64,000 bases of DNA from Sanguibacter sp. HDW7 (GTDB lineage Bacteria; Actinomycetota; Actinomycetes; Actinomycetales; Cellulomonadaceae): assembly GCF_011300875.1 (NCBI RefSeq), contig NZ_CP049862.1, positions 62,001 through 126,000 on the forward strand, given 5' to 3'. Below, one piece after another: positions 16,192 to 25,300 of this stretch. Each line of letters starts with the position of its first letter. Position 1 is the stretch's first letter. The translations under genes and the position numbers were made by a program. A model generated the notes under the pieces. The model had not been told where the DNA came from and ran no database searches. It saw nothing but the letters and a program-made list of their open reading frames with translations.

Positions 16192-17802
16192 TCAGGCGGT
16201 CGGGACGATCCGCGTCGGCCAGGGCGTCTGGAAGAAGTACTGCGAGAAGCCCTCGGTCGTGATGCGCGAGCCGACCGCGGTGGTCGACGTGCCCCAGTAG
16301 ACGGGCGCGAAGAGCTGCTGCTCGAGCGCGAGACGCGTCGCCTCGGTGACCTTGGCGAGTCGCTCGGCGGGCGTGGTCGCGGCGGCGGCCGCTGCCTGCA
16401 GGTTGATGATCTTCGCGTCCGTGAAGCCCTCGGGGTTGTACGCGCCGAGCAGCCAGTCGGTGGGCCAGTCGGTCGGGACGGGCGGGGTGTAGCTCATCCA
16501 CTGGATGCCCTCGCCGTTGCCGAAGGAGTTCGACCACTCGCTCACGGGGATCTGCTTGACCTCGAGCGTGATGCCGATCTGCTTGAGCTGCTCGGCGATC
16601 GCGAGCGAGGCACGGCCGAGGGCCGGCATCGAGTCGGGGTACGCGAGCGTCGTCGAGAAGCCTGAGGGCACCGACGACTTCGCGAGGACGGCGCGCGCGG
16701 CGTCGAGGTCGAACCCGACCTTCGGCAGCTGGCCGATCGAGGCCTCGGCGTCTGCGGTGCTCGTGCCGATCGCGAGCTGGCTGGGCGCGGTGATGCCGGT
16801 CGCGGCGGTCGCCTTGCCCTTGAGGAGGCCGGTCGCGATGGCGTCGCGGTCGATCGCGTGGGCGACGGCCTGGCGGACCTCGAGCTCGTCGAACGGCTTG
16901 GTGGCCGGGTTGAACATGAGCCCCTGCCACGAGCTGTCGTCGACGGTCTCGAGGCGTGCGCCGGCGACCTTCGACCACTGGTCGGCCTGGTCGACGGGGA
17001 CGTTGAACGCGAGGTCGAGCGAGCCGTCCTGGAAGGCGAGGAGGCGCGTGTTGTCGTCGGTGATGAAGTCGAGGCGCAGCGTCTTGGCGCGGCCCTTGGC
17101 GCCCCAGTAGGCGTCGTTGCGCTTCGCGGTGACGTGCGAGCCCGGGACGAACTCGGTGATCGTGTACGGGCCGGTGCCGACGAGGAGGTCGGCGGGCGAG
17201 CCGATCGTGCCGGCGCTCTCGAGCCACTTCTTCGGCGCGATGAAGAGACCCGCGGCGGCGGACGGCGTCCAGGCGAAGGTCGCGGACGGGGCCTCGAGGG
17301 TGATCGTCACCTCGCGCTCGCCCGTGGCCTCGACGCTCTTGACGGCCGGCCAGTAGTAGGCGGTCGACGGAGCCTTCTCGGCGTCGCGGTAGTGGTCGAT
17401 CGACGCGACGACGTCGTCCGTGGTGACGGGCGTGCCGTCCGAGAACGTGGCCTCGCGCAGCGTGTAGACGAACGACGTGTTGTCCTTCGCCTCCCACGAC
17501 TCGGCGAGCGCGGGGACGATCGCGCCGGAGTCGTCGATCGCGACGAGGCCCTCCTGGGCGACCGCGGCGATCGTGTACGCGACCATGAGGCCGGAGTTCG
17601 CGACGTCGAGGGTCTCGGCGCTCGCGGCGAGGCCGACGGTGAGCTGGTCGAGCTCCTTGGTCGCGTCGGTCGTCGCGGGGCCGGGGGTGCTCGAGGCGCC
17701 AGGGGCAGGGGTCGAGGGTGCGCACGCCGCGAGGGCCAGGGTGAGGCCGAGCGCGAGCGTCGTCGCGAGGGCGCCGCGCGTGCGGCGTCGGGTGATGGAC
17801 AT
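16192..17802 (-). CDS. Solute-binding lipoprotein of a peptide/nickel-type ABC importer (SBP_bac_5)
   Basis: 536 residues. Signal peptide with lipobox ALAAC (acylated C27), then a Ser/Thr/Pro-rich linker and a family 5 binding fold: TVGLAASAETLDVANSG, LVAIDDSGAIVPALAESWEAKDNTSFVYTLRE in pieces characteristic of DppA/OppA relatives, FSDGTPVTTDDVVASIDHY, and YNPEGFTDAKIINLQ late in the chain. Anchored outside the membrane, it delivers an unidentified ligand to the DppBC-type permeases. ATG 17802 is chosen because it gives a proper signal peptide; upstream frame is open but has no signal. First gene of the importer operon. Confidence 0.92.
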   Translation of the reverse strand: MSITRRRTRGALATTLALGLTLALAACAPSTPAPGASSTPGPATTDATKELDQLTVGLAASAETLDVANSGLMVAYTIAAVAQEGLVAIDDSGAIVPALAESWEAKDNTSFVYTLREATFSDGTPVTTDDVVASIDHYRDAEKAPSTAYYWPAVKSVEATGEREVTITLEAPSATFAWTPSAAAGLFIAPKKWLESAGTIGSPADLLVGTGPYTITEFVPGSHVTAKRNDAYWGAKGRAKTLRLDFITDDNTRLLAFQDGSLDLAFNVPVDQADQWSKVAGARLETVDDSSWQGLMFNPATKPFDELEVRQAVAHAIDRDAIATGLLKGKATAATGITAPSQLAIGTSTADAEASIGQLPKVGFDLDAARAVLAKSSVPSGFSTTLAYPDSMPALGRASLAIAEQLKQIGITLEVKQIPVSEWSNSFGNGEGIQWMSYTPPVPTDWPTDWLLGAYNPEGFTDAKIINLQAAAAAATTPAERLAKVTEATRLALEQQLFAPVYWGTSTTAVGSRITTEGFSQYFFQTPWPTRIVPTA

Positions 17803-17926
17803 CGAGGTACCGAGTCCTTTCGTGACGGTCAGGGTGTCCCTGCTCCGGGTGGTGGTGTCGAGCGCGAGGTTCCGGGGGTCCCGGCGGGCCTGTGTCCGCG
17901 GCGTTCCGTGGCGCGCGTCGGCGATG

Positions 17927-17956
17927 AACCTAGCGCTGTCCGGGGGTCCGACCCAA
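17927..17956 (-). promoter_or_regulatory. Candidate promoter of the peptide-type importer
   Basis: On the minus strand TTGGGT (17956-17951) and TAGGTT (17932-17927) stand 18 bp apart, about 125 bp before the lipoprotein start. Plausible housekeeping sigma boxes, seen only by eye. Confidence 0.3.
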
Positions 17957-17990
17957 TCTTGACTGAACAAGTCCAGAAGGCGGACGGTGG

Positions 17991-18017
17991 CGTCCGTCAC
18001 GCAGGGCGTGACGGACG
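17991..18017. terminator. Perfect 12-bp hairpin after the HNH nuclease gene
   Basis: CGTCCGTCACGC (17991-18002) and GCGTGACGGACG (18006-18017) with a three-base loop, only 7 bp past the stop of the minus-strand nuclease gene. Acts as its terminator and shields the importer promoter from read-through. Confidence 0.7.
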
Positions 18018-18023
18018 TGAACT

Positions 18024-18785
18024 CTAGTGCCGCAGAGCCTCCCCCGTCACCGTGATCTCGGCGACCTCGCACCTCCCGAGCGCGCGCTCGAGCGCCCCGC
18101 GCTCCCCGGGTACGAGCGCGAGACCGTACGCGGCCCGGACCTGCAACCGCAGCACCGCGTACTGGCAGCCGAACGGCGCGTACGGGGGCAGCCAGGTGCT
18201 GGCGTCCTGGGCACCCTTGTCCTCGTTCGTCGGCCCGTCGACGGCCAGGAGGTTCGCCGGATCGTTCGCCAGCTGCTCACGACGAGCGTCGTCCCAGTCC
18301 CACGCGCCCGTCCGCCACGCGTCAGCGAGCGCGACGACGTGGTCGATCTGCACGCGTGCGCTCGTCGTCGGACCTCGCCGGAACGGCAGGACGCGGCCGG
18401 TGTAGCGGTCGTCGAGCGTGCCGGCGAGCACCGTGCAGCCGTCGTCGTCCGTCCGCGCCTCGGCGAGGTCGCGCGCAAGCACGTCTTCGCGCGTGCTGCA
18501 GCCGTTGCCGTCGACGTCCGCCCACGGCGTCCCGAAGCGCTCGCGGGAGTACTGCGTCGGTGGTTCCTCCGCGAGCTCTGGCAGCGTGGCGAGCGCCGCC
18601 CGGGCGGACACGAGGTCCGCCGTCGTCACGGGGTAGGTGCGGGCCGGGGCCCGCCACGGCTCTGACGCCCACCAGGCGAGCGCGAGCAGCACGACGCTCG
18701 CGAGCGCGACGAGGGCGGGGCCTCTGGTGCGCGGACGTCGGGCTGCGGGGCTTCGATGCTGGGGCACGACGCGAGCCAAGCGCAC
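18024..18785 (-). CDS. Membrane-anchored or secreted HNH endonuclease (DUF1524/GmrSD-like)
   Basis: 253 residues. One N-terminal hydrophobic segment (PALVALASVVLLALAWWAS, about 25-43) leaves the rest outside. The body has the actinobacterial secreted HNH pattern: YSRERFGTPWADVDGNGCSTREDVLARDL, then the beta-beta-alpha metal core with VQIDHVVALADAW (Asp-His) and ANDPANLLAVDGPTNEDKG (Asn and later acidic/Lys residues), and two cysteines (Cys near 110 and 133) that could pair. Likely a DNase used in scavenging or processing of external DNA. GTG start with a weak RBS; the exact start is uncertain. Confidence 0.8.
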   Translation of the reverse strand: MRLARVVPQHRSPAARRPRTRGPALVALASVVLLALAWWASEPWRAPARTYPVTTADLVSARAALATLPELAEEPPTQYSRERFGTPWADVDGNGCSTREDVLARDLAEARTDDDGCTVLAGTLDDRYTGRVLPFRRGPTTSARVQIDHVVALADAWRTGAWDWDDARREQLANDPANLLAVDGPTNEDKGAQDASTWLPPYAPFGCQYAVLRLQVRAAYGLALVPGERGALERALGRCEVAEITVTGEALRH

Positions 18786-18923
18786 CGTCGGACCCCGCGC
18801 GAGCGTCCCCGACGCATCCGTGGACGAGGCGTCCGGGAGGGAGGTATGTGGTCAGCTCGGCGGACGAGCCGCGGCCGTCAGCCGCGGTGACGCACGACTT
18901 GGACGCCGGCCTCTGTGCGGCCG

Positions 18924-19322
18924 TCAGCGGTGGCGGCGCAGGCAGTGAGCCCAGGCGCTCCCCAGGACGACGGCCCCGACCGCGATCGCGGTCGCCGTCG
19001 CCCACTCCGCGCGCACGAGGCAGCCGACGATGATGAGCGCGTGCGTGATGAGCACCGTGATCGCCGCCAAGACGAGCGGGCGTGACGGTGCTCCGCCGCG
19101 CCGTCGGTGGCGCACCATGGCGACCCCCATCGCGATCGCGGCGCCGACGAGCGCGAGCAGCAGGACGATGACGAACGTGCGGCTCAGCACGTCGCCGCCG
19201 GTGTGGCCGGCGAACCCGGCGGTGGTGACGGCGCGGTAGGAGAGCACGGAGACGCCGACGAGCCCGGTGACGGCCTCAAGGCCGAGGACGGAGACGGCGG
19301 CCCACATCACGGGGCGCATCAT
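18924..19322 (-). CDS. Small four-helix membrane protein of unknown function
   Basis: 132 residues with four likely helices: MWAAVSVLGLEAVTGLVGVSVL, TFVIVLLLALVGAAIAMGVAMV, LVLAAITVLITHALIIVGCLV and TATAIAVGAVVLGSAWA, ending in a basic CLRRHR tail. No family recognised. The ATG pair at 19322/19319 is used; a GTG at 19361 would add 13 residues (SEVLVRENSGAH). Confidence 0.55.
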   Translation of the reverse strand: MMRPVMWAAVSVLGLEAVTGLVGVSVLSYRAVTTAGFAGHTGGDVLSRTFVIVLLLALVGAAIAMGVAMVRHRRRGGAPSRPLVLAAITVLITHALIIVGCLVRAEWATATAIAVGAVVLGSAWAHCLRRHR

Positions 19323-19542
19323 GTGCGCCCCGGAGTTCTCTCGGACGAGTACTTCGCTCACGCGCGGCCCCCTGCCGTCGATACAGCGGTGCCGCGCGGT
19401 CCGGGCGCGGCAGCGTGCGCAGGACGCGCACGTAGCGATCCTCCCGCTTCCGGACAGAAACGTCACGGGGACAAACGTCCTCGCTCACATGTTGGGACGA
19501 ACCGCCCTCAAGGTGCACACGTGAGCGCTCACCCCAAGCCGC

Positions 19543-20613
19543 TCACCAGCGGTTCTTCGCCTCCTCCGCCCATCCGACGAGACCGTCGACCCGCACGCGT
19601 TCCCCGTCCGTCGTCGACATCCACCCCTCCCACGTTCCGAAGCACTGCGTCGTGTCGCCCGCGAGCACCACGAGATTCGTCACCGCGCGGCGCTCGTGGA
19701 ACGGCGTGAACGTCACGTCGACCTGCTCGCCGTGGACGCGCCACGGCCGCATCCAGTCGTCCCGGTCGTACTCCCACGCGACCTCCTCGGAGATCTTGTG
19801 GACGACACCGTCGAGCACGAGCGCGTTCTCCGTCGACCCCGTGCCGACCGTCCACCGTCCGCCGAGCTGCAGGCCCGTCCGCACACCGTCGACCATCCCC
19901 GAGCCCGCGGCCCAGTTCCATGTCCGCGAGTACGGCCAGCGCCCGCGACCGTGGTCGAGCACCGCCCACGCGTCGTCGCCGACCTCGAGGTGCTCGCCGT
20001 CAATCACGAGCGTGCCGCGCAGCGGGATCGCGACATCCTTGACCGTGTACTGGTAGCGGCCGGGCCCGAACGGCACGACGACGCACATCGCCTCCCAGCC
20101 GGGCCGGCGCTCCGCGACAAGGTCGAGCTCGACGCGAGGCGTCCGCGCGCGCAGGCGCGTCGCGCGGCCCGGCCGGGGAGCGTCCGGCGGGACGGCGAGG
20201 CCGGACACGGTGACGTCGTCGTCGACCGCGGGTGCCACGTCGTCGATCGCGAGGTCGAAGCGCCGCCCGGACGCCCGCGAGGGCCCCTGCGCGAGCAGCT
20301 CCGGCAGCACCGTCCCGCGCCCCAGGGGGTTCGTCACCGCCGCGTCGACGGTGTCGCCGCTGCGCCGGTCGAGCACGTAGAGCTGGTGGACGGCCGCGTA
20401 GTCGAGGTTGGAGATCGTCAGACCGATGATGTGCGTCGGCGTCACGAGACCCCAGTACTCCCAACGCTTGTTGCGACCCCAGAACCGCGGGCCGACGGGC
20501 AGCGTCGTGTCGTGCAGCGGCGTGCGGCTCCAACCGTGCGCCGCTGGATCGAGCCGCCCGCGGGGTCCGACGAGGCGGACGGGGGTCGTGATCTCGCGCT
20601 CGACCTGGGGCAC
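19543..20613 (-). CDS. DUF2804-like protein
   Basis: 356 residues, soluble, rich in aromatic residues and beta strands (WGRNKRWEYWGLVTPTHIIG, RTWNWAAGSG, QLGGRWTVGTGSTENALVLDG, CFGTWEGW), matching my recollection of the DUF2804 family, whose function is not established; the lipocalin-like strands suggest a lipid or isoprenoid ligand. GTG 20613 is preferred: AGGAAGGAAG lies at the right distance and the longer upstream reading runs through the intergenic promoter region. It is divergent from the VIT-family gene. Confidence 0.7.
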   Translation of the reverse strand: MPQVEREITTPVRLVGPRGRLDPAAHGWSRTPLHDTTLPVGPRFWGRNKRWEYWGLVTPTHIIGLTISNLDYAAVHQLYVLDRRSGDTVDAAVTNPLGRGTVLPELLAQGPSRASGRRFDLAIDDVAPAVDDDVTVSGLAVPPDAPRPGRATRLRARTPRVELDLVAERRPGWEAMCVVVPFGPGRYQYTVKDVAIPLRGTLVIDGEHLEVGDDAWAVLDHGRGRWPYSRTWNWAAGSGMVDGVRTGLQLGGRWTVGTGSTENALVLDGVVHKISEEVAWEYDRDDWMRPWRVHGEQVDVTFTPFHERRAVTNLVVLAGDTTQCFGTWEGWMSTTDGERVRVDGLVGWAEEAKNRW

Positions 20614-20769
20614 GTGTTCTTCCTTCCTGACGGGGCGCCTTCGACCCGGCTGCGAGCATCCTCGCACCTCCGGGGCACGACGGGTCTCCACCGAGCCGCG
20701 TCCCGGAGTGCGGGCGCCCACATCTCCGCGTGCGGACACGAGGCGCGGCGCGCTTGCGACCATGGAGGT

Positions 20770-22029
20770 ATGCCCGACGCTCTCCCCGATGCCGTGCTTC
20801 CCGCCACCGACCCCTCGGCCCGCGACGTGCGCCGCTGGCGCCATCACCTCGCCGACGAGCTCGCCGAGGCGGCGATCTACCGCGACCTCGCCGCCGCACG
20901 CACCGGCGCCGAGCGCGACATCCTTCTCGAGCTCGCCGACGCGGAGGGGCGTCACGCCGAGCACTGGCGCGAGCTCCTCGGCCCCGAGCGCGCCGCATCG
21001 GTGCGCCGCTCCCCCTACTCGCGGCTGCTGGGGATCGGTGCGCGCCGCTTCGGTTCCGTCTTCACGCTCGCGCTCGCGCAGCACGCCGAGTCACGCTCGG
21101 CGTACGAGCTCGACCGCGACGCGACGCCGCAGATGGCAGCCGACGAGCGCATCCACGAGGAGGTCGTCCGCTCGCTCGCGACCCGCGGCCGCATCGAGAT
21201 GTCCGGCAACTTCCGCGCCGCCGTCTTCGGGCTCAACGACGGCCTCGTCTCCAACCTCGCGCTCATCCTCGGCATCGGCGCGACCGGCGTCGGCACCGGG
21301 ACCGTCCTCGCGACCGGCGTCGCCGGCCTGCTCGCGGGCGCCATGTCGATGGGTGCCGGCGAGTTCGTCTCCGTGCGCTCGCAGGTCGAGCTCGCCAACG
21401 CCTCCCAGCCGTCGCCGCGCGCCCGTGAGGCGCTCGTCCACCTCGACGTCGACGCGAACGAGCTCGCGCTCGTCTACCGGGCGCGCGGCCTCGACGCTGC
21501 GGCCGCAGACGCGAGGGCGCGGCGCACGCTCGAGCTCGTCGCGCGCGCGGATGCGGCCGAGGCCGCGGCGGTTCAGGACGACGGTGCCGCGCTGGGCGGC
21601 GTTCCCGCTATCGCTGGTGCTGGTGCTGGTGCTGGTGCTGGTGCTGGTTCCGGTGCCGATGCTGCGGCGGTCGACGACGCCGTCGGGGAGGCGCTCGACG
21701 TGCCCGCCGCCGCCGACGCCGTCGACGCGACCGGCCCTGACGCCGAGCTCCTCGGCAGCGCATGGGGCGCCGCCATCTCAAGCTTCTTCCTCTTCGCGAG
21801 CGGTGCGCTCGTGCCGCTGCTGCCCTACCTCCTGGGGATGTCGGGCGGAGCCGCGATGATCCTCGCGGCTGTGCTCGTGGGCGCGGTGCTGCTCGGCACC
21901 GGCGCGATCGTCGGGGTGCTCTCCGGCGCCTCGCCCTGGACCCGGGCGCTGCGCCAGATCGCCATCGGCTACGGCGCGGCGGCCGTGACCTACGTGCTGG
22001 GGCTTGCGTTCGGGACGACGCTCGGCTGA
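20770..22029 (+). CDS. VIT/CCC1-family metal transporter with N-terminal ferritin-like domain
   Basis: 419 residues. Residues about 15-130 form a ferritin/rubrerythrin-like helical domain (ELAEAAIYRDLAA, ADAEGRHAEHW with Glu/His metal ligands); the rest is a VIT1/CCC1 transporter of iron or manganese: FRAAVFGLNDGLVSNLALILG (first helix with the conserved Asp), AGLLAGAMSMGAGEFVSVRSQ, and a C-terminal three-helix block ISSFFLFASGALVPLLPYLL. The cytoplasmic insert contains a six-fold Ala-Gly repeat encoded by GCTGGT units (21613-21648). ATG 20770 directly abuts a GGAGGT sequence, an unusually short RBS spacing. Confidence 0.88.
   Translation: MPDALPDAVLPATDPSARDVRRWRHHLADELAEAAIYRDLAAARTGAERDILLELADAEGRHAEHWRELLGPERAASVRRSPYSRLLGIGARRFGSVFTLALAQHAESRSAYELDRDATPQMAADERIHEEVVRSLATRGRIEMSGNFRAAVFGLNDGLVSNLALILGIGATGVGTGTVLATGVAGLLAGAMSMGAGEFVSVRSQVELANASQPSPRAREALVHLDVDANELALVYRARGLDAAAADARARRTLELVARADAAEAAAVQDDGAALGGVPAIAGAGAGAGAGAGSGADAAAVDDAVGEALDVPAAADAVDATGPDAELLGSAWGAAISSFFLFASGALVPLLPYLLGMSGGAAMILAAVLVGAVLLGTGAIVGVLSGASPWTRALRQIAIGYGAAAVTYVLGLAFGTTLG
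21613..21648 (+). repeat. (GCTGGT)6 hexanucleotide microsatellite inside the VIT gene
   Basis: Six exact GCTGGT units encode Ala-Gly x6. GCT and GGT are otherwise rare codons in this GC-rich window, so the tract probably arose by slippage. Gain or loss keeps frame and changes only the length of the linker. Confidence 0.9.
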
Positions 22030-22067
22030 CGCGAGCCGGCAGCAGGGTCTGCGTCGAACCGGAGCCC

Positions 22068-22100
22068 GACCGCGGGCCGACCGCGGGCCGACCGCGGGCC
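22068..22100 (+). repeat. Three exact copies of GACCGCGGGCC
   Basis: Units 22068-22078, 22079-22089 and 22090-22100 are identical; a fourth begins AACCGCC and decays. Each contains the palindrome CCGCGG. Confidence 0.85.
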
Positions 22101-22154
22101 AACCGCCTGCCGGAGCCCGATTTCCGGAGTCCGGCTGCAAGGCCGCCGCCTACG

Positions 22155-22210
22155 CGCGGTTTTCAGTCCTGCGCGCGGGTTCAAACCCGCGTGTGTGCCT
22201 GAGAACCGCG
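22155..22210. terminator. Nested palindrome
   Basis: Outer arms CGCGGTTTTCAG (22155-22166) and CTGAGAACCGCG (22199-22210) pair with one mismatch; inside lies the perfect CGCGGGTT-ca-AACCCGCG (22174-22191). About 125 bp after the VIT stop codon. Confidence 0.55.
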
Positions 22211-22262
22211 TGGTGGCGTCGGCGTCGGGGCGCGAGGTCGAGCCGGGAGTCACCACGCAGTT
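22204..22262. repeat. Inverted repeat overlapping the nested palindrome
   Basis: AACCGCGTGGTG (22204-22215) and CACCACGCAGTT (22251-22262) pair with one mismatch. It shares bases with the right outer arm of the preceding palindrome, so the two folds exclude each other. Confidence 0.5.
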
Positions 22263-22384
22263 CGGGTTCAGCCGCGCGACGAAAGGGCCTCGCAGGGAAC
22301 TCGATGAGTGCCGCGCTTGTGGACAACGCACGCGGAACCGCGCGAACCGCTACGTTGTCGGTTGATCGCGCGAGAGGAGGCCCC

Positions 22385-25300
22385 ATGGCCTGGTTGCCGG
22401 ACCCGACCGGGCGCACAGCGCTGCGCCTCGAGGAGAACGGTGCATGGACGTCATGGGTGTCCGATGGTCGGCAGAGCTGGCAGGACCCTCGACCCGTCCG
22501 ACGCATTCTCGGGCAGGGTGACGCGGCAGCTCTCGCGTTCGTCACTGATGTCTTCCTGCCCGAGGCGTGGGCGGCCGGCGCGCTCGACCCTGCTCGTGCG
22601 CGGGCGCTCGAGACCGTCGTCGGGATGCTCCGTGCCGAGACGACCGCACCGGCCGTGGGGGTCGTGCCCGCGCCCGCTGCGTCGCCCGCAATGTCGGCAG
22701 CCCCCACCGCGCAGCCCGGCATGCAGTCCACGCTCCAGATGCCGACCGCGCCCTTCGCGCCGCCGACCGCGTCGCCCACGATGCAGCCCACGATGCAGCC
22801 AGCTGTGCAGCCCGTCACGCAGCCCGCCTTCCCGCCCGGCGCCGCTGCCTCGGGCTACGTTCCGGGGACGATACGGATGCGCCCCGTCGAGCACCCGTCG
22901 GCGGCCTACGGACCTCGCCGGGACCCCGCCGTTCCGCGCACCCCGCGTCCCGCACCGGCGTGGCGTCGCGCGCTCGCTGCGTCCCTCGCCGCGCACGGTC
23001 TCGCATACCTCGGTGTCCTGCTGCTCTTCGTCGGCGTCTTCGGGCTCGTCGCGTTCGCGTTCGGTGATGTGAGCCCGGCGCTGCGTCCGGTCGCAGAGCT
23101 CACCGCGGCCGCTGTTCCCTTCGTCGCTGCATGGCGCCTGCGGCGCGCGGGGGCGGCAGATGTCGCGCAGGCGCTCGTCGTGCTCGGCGGACTGCTCGTG
23201 CCGTTGCTGCTCGTCACGTCGCTCGTCGACGGCTTCCGGGTGCCGCCCGATCCCCGTGGCGCGCCGCTCGTCGTCGCACTCACGCTCGTGCCGCTCGCGT
23301 GCGCGATCGCCTATGTCGTCCGCGCACGCCGCGTGCCGGGCTCGGCGCTGCGGCACGTCGTCGTGCCGTCGCTCGTCCTCGCAGCGGCGATGGCGACGAC
23401 GGGTGTCGGTCGCCCGATGCCCGTCGGGCAGGACGTGGCCGAGCCGAGCGCGTGGCAGGCGGGTGCGATGGCCCTCGCGCTCGCGGTCGTGCTCGTCGTC
23501 GCGCGCGTGCGCAGCGTCAGGGTGGGCCCGTCGGGTCCGGCGACGCTCGTCGTCGTCACCGTCCTCGCGATGCTCACGTGGGCGGCCGGGGCGCCCGCGG
23601 CCTGGCTCGTGCTCGCGACCGGAGCAGGTCTCGTCGTCGCGCTCCTCGCGGTGCGGACGACGCTCCCGGCGTCGCTGACCGACGTCGCCGCGCCGCTCGC
23701 CTGGGGCGTCACGGCGCTCGTCGCGGGGAACGTCGAGGCACGGCTTGCGGTGCCCGCCCTGCTCGTCGTGGTCGTCGCCGCCGGTTTCCTCGCCCTCGTC
23801 GAGGACGCGGGGCGCCGAGGTCGTCCGACGGTGGTGCTCGGCCTGCCTGTCGTCGGGCTCGGTGCCGCGATGCTCGCCGCGGTGCCCGAGCCGTCGGCCG
23901 CGACCGGGCTGTGCGCCATCGTCACTGCGTGGGCGCTCGCCCGCCGGGCTTGGCCGTTCCCGGCGTCGCCACAGGGGGTGCGGCACCTGATCGGTGTCGT
24001 CGCGGGCCTCGCGCCCGCGTTCGGCCTCGTCATGCTGGGCGTCGCGACGCGTCCGACGCTCGCCCTCGGCGTCGCCGTCGTGGTGCTCGGGGCCGGGCTC
24101 GTCCCGGCACGCCGGAGCGAGGCGGCACGCGGCACCACGGGCGTCGACGGGTATTGGCGGGCATGGTGGCGCAGCGGGCTCGCGCTCGTCGCCGCAGCGG
24201 TCCCGGGCGTGCAGCTGTGGGCGAGCGTCGCGGAGACCGCGACCCCGGCCGACCGGTGGGTCCGCGTCGCCGTCCTCGTCGCGCTCGCCGTCCTCGTCGG
24301 CCTCGGCCCGCTGGCTCCCGCACTGCGGGTGTGGCTCGCGGCCGTGTTCGGTACGTGGGCGTGGTTCGGCGTCGTGGGGCTCACGGGCGCGCCCGTGGTC
24401 GTCGGCGCGGGTGTCATCGCCCTCGCCGCACTCGTGCTCGTCGTCGTGGCGCGGCCGCGCCCGGTCGCGATGGTCGGACAGGCGCTCGTGTGCGTCGCGT
24501 TCGTCCCGATCGCAGTCGTGCGTCTCGCGAGCGAGGTCGGCGGCGCCGACCCCGACGGGACGCTCACGTGGGCGCTCGCCGCAGTCCTCGCGGCCGCGAC
24601 CGCGACCAGCGTGGTCGCGGCGGTCCGGGCCGAGCGGCGCGCCCCGCGCACGGGTCTGTCGGACGTGGTCCTGTCCGACGGCGCCGTGCTCGACGGCACC
24701 GTGTCCAGGAGGGCCGCGCTCGACGGCGCCGCGCCCTCCGCACCCGTGTCCGACGCAACGCCACCCCACGGTGTCGGGCTCGCCGCGACCGGTCCCATGC
24801 GTGCGACCACCCCGCCCACACTCCTCGACCCGCGAGCGCCCTGGCTGTGCGTGGTCCTCGGTGTGCCCGCGACGCTTCTCGTCACGCTCCACGCCGTGAT
24901 CGGCAGCGCAGGCGTCGAGGTGCCCGGCTGGACCGCTGCCGTCGTCGTCGGGGCGTGGGCGCTCTGCCTCGCCGCCCTCGCGAACCTCCTGCGTCCCGAA
25001 CCGACGGGACGGATCGCGCTCCGAGGAGCGGCGGACCTCGCGCCGTGGAGCGCGGGGCTGCTCGGTGTCCTTGCCGTCGGGCTGTCCACAGGCACCTCGT
25101 ACGGTGAGTCCGGCACACAGGACTGGTGGCCGGCGGCCCCGGCCGACCGGTGGGTCGAGGTCGCGATGCTCGCGGTCGTCGCCCTCGTGCCCGTCGTCCT
25201 GCCGGCGAGGCTCCGGCCTCGCGCGCTCGTCGTGCTCGCCTGGGCCGCCCTGCCCGTGCTCGTGCTGCGTGCGAGCGGTGCCGCGTCGGGCTGGGTGCGC

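Larger units (their letters stand above)
22030..22384. other. 355-bp intergenic region with stacked repeats
   Basis: No coding gene is supported here. It holds a tandem 11-bp repeat (22068-22100), a nested palindrome (22155-22210) that overlaps a further inverted repeat (22204-22262), and then about 120 bp of ordinary sequence with an RBS (GAGAGGAGG) before the giant membrane protein gene. The palindromes could end VIT transcription or fold as a leader of the downstream mRNA. Confidence 0.6.

Noticed and set aside
22155-22210. Phage or integron attachment site
   Set aside because: No tRNA, integrase or direct flanking duplication nearby.
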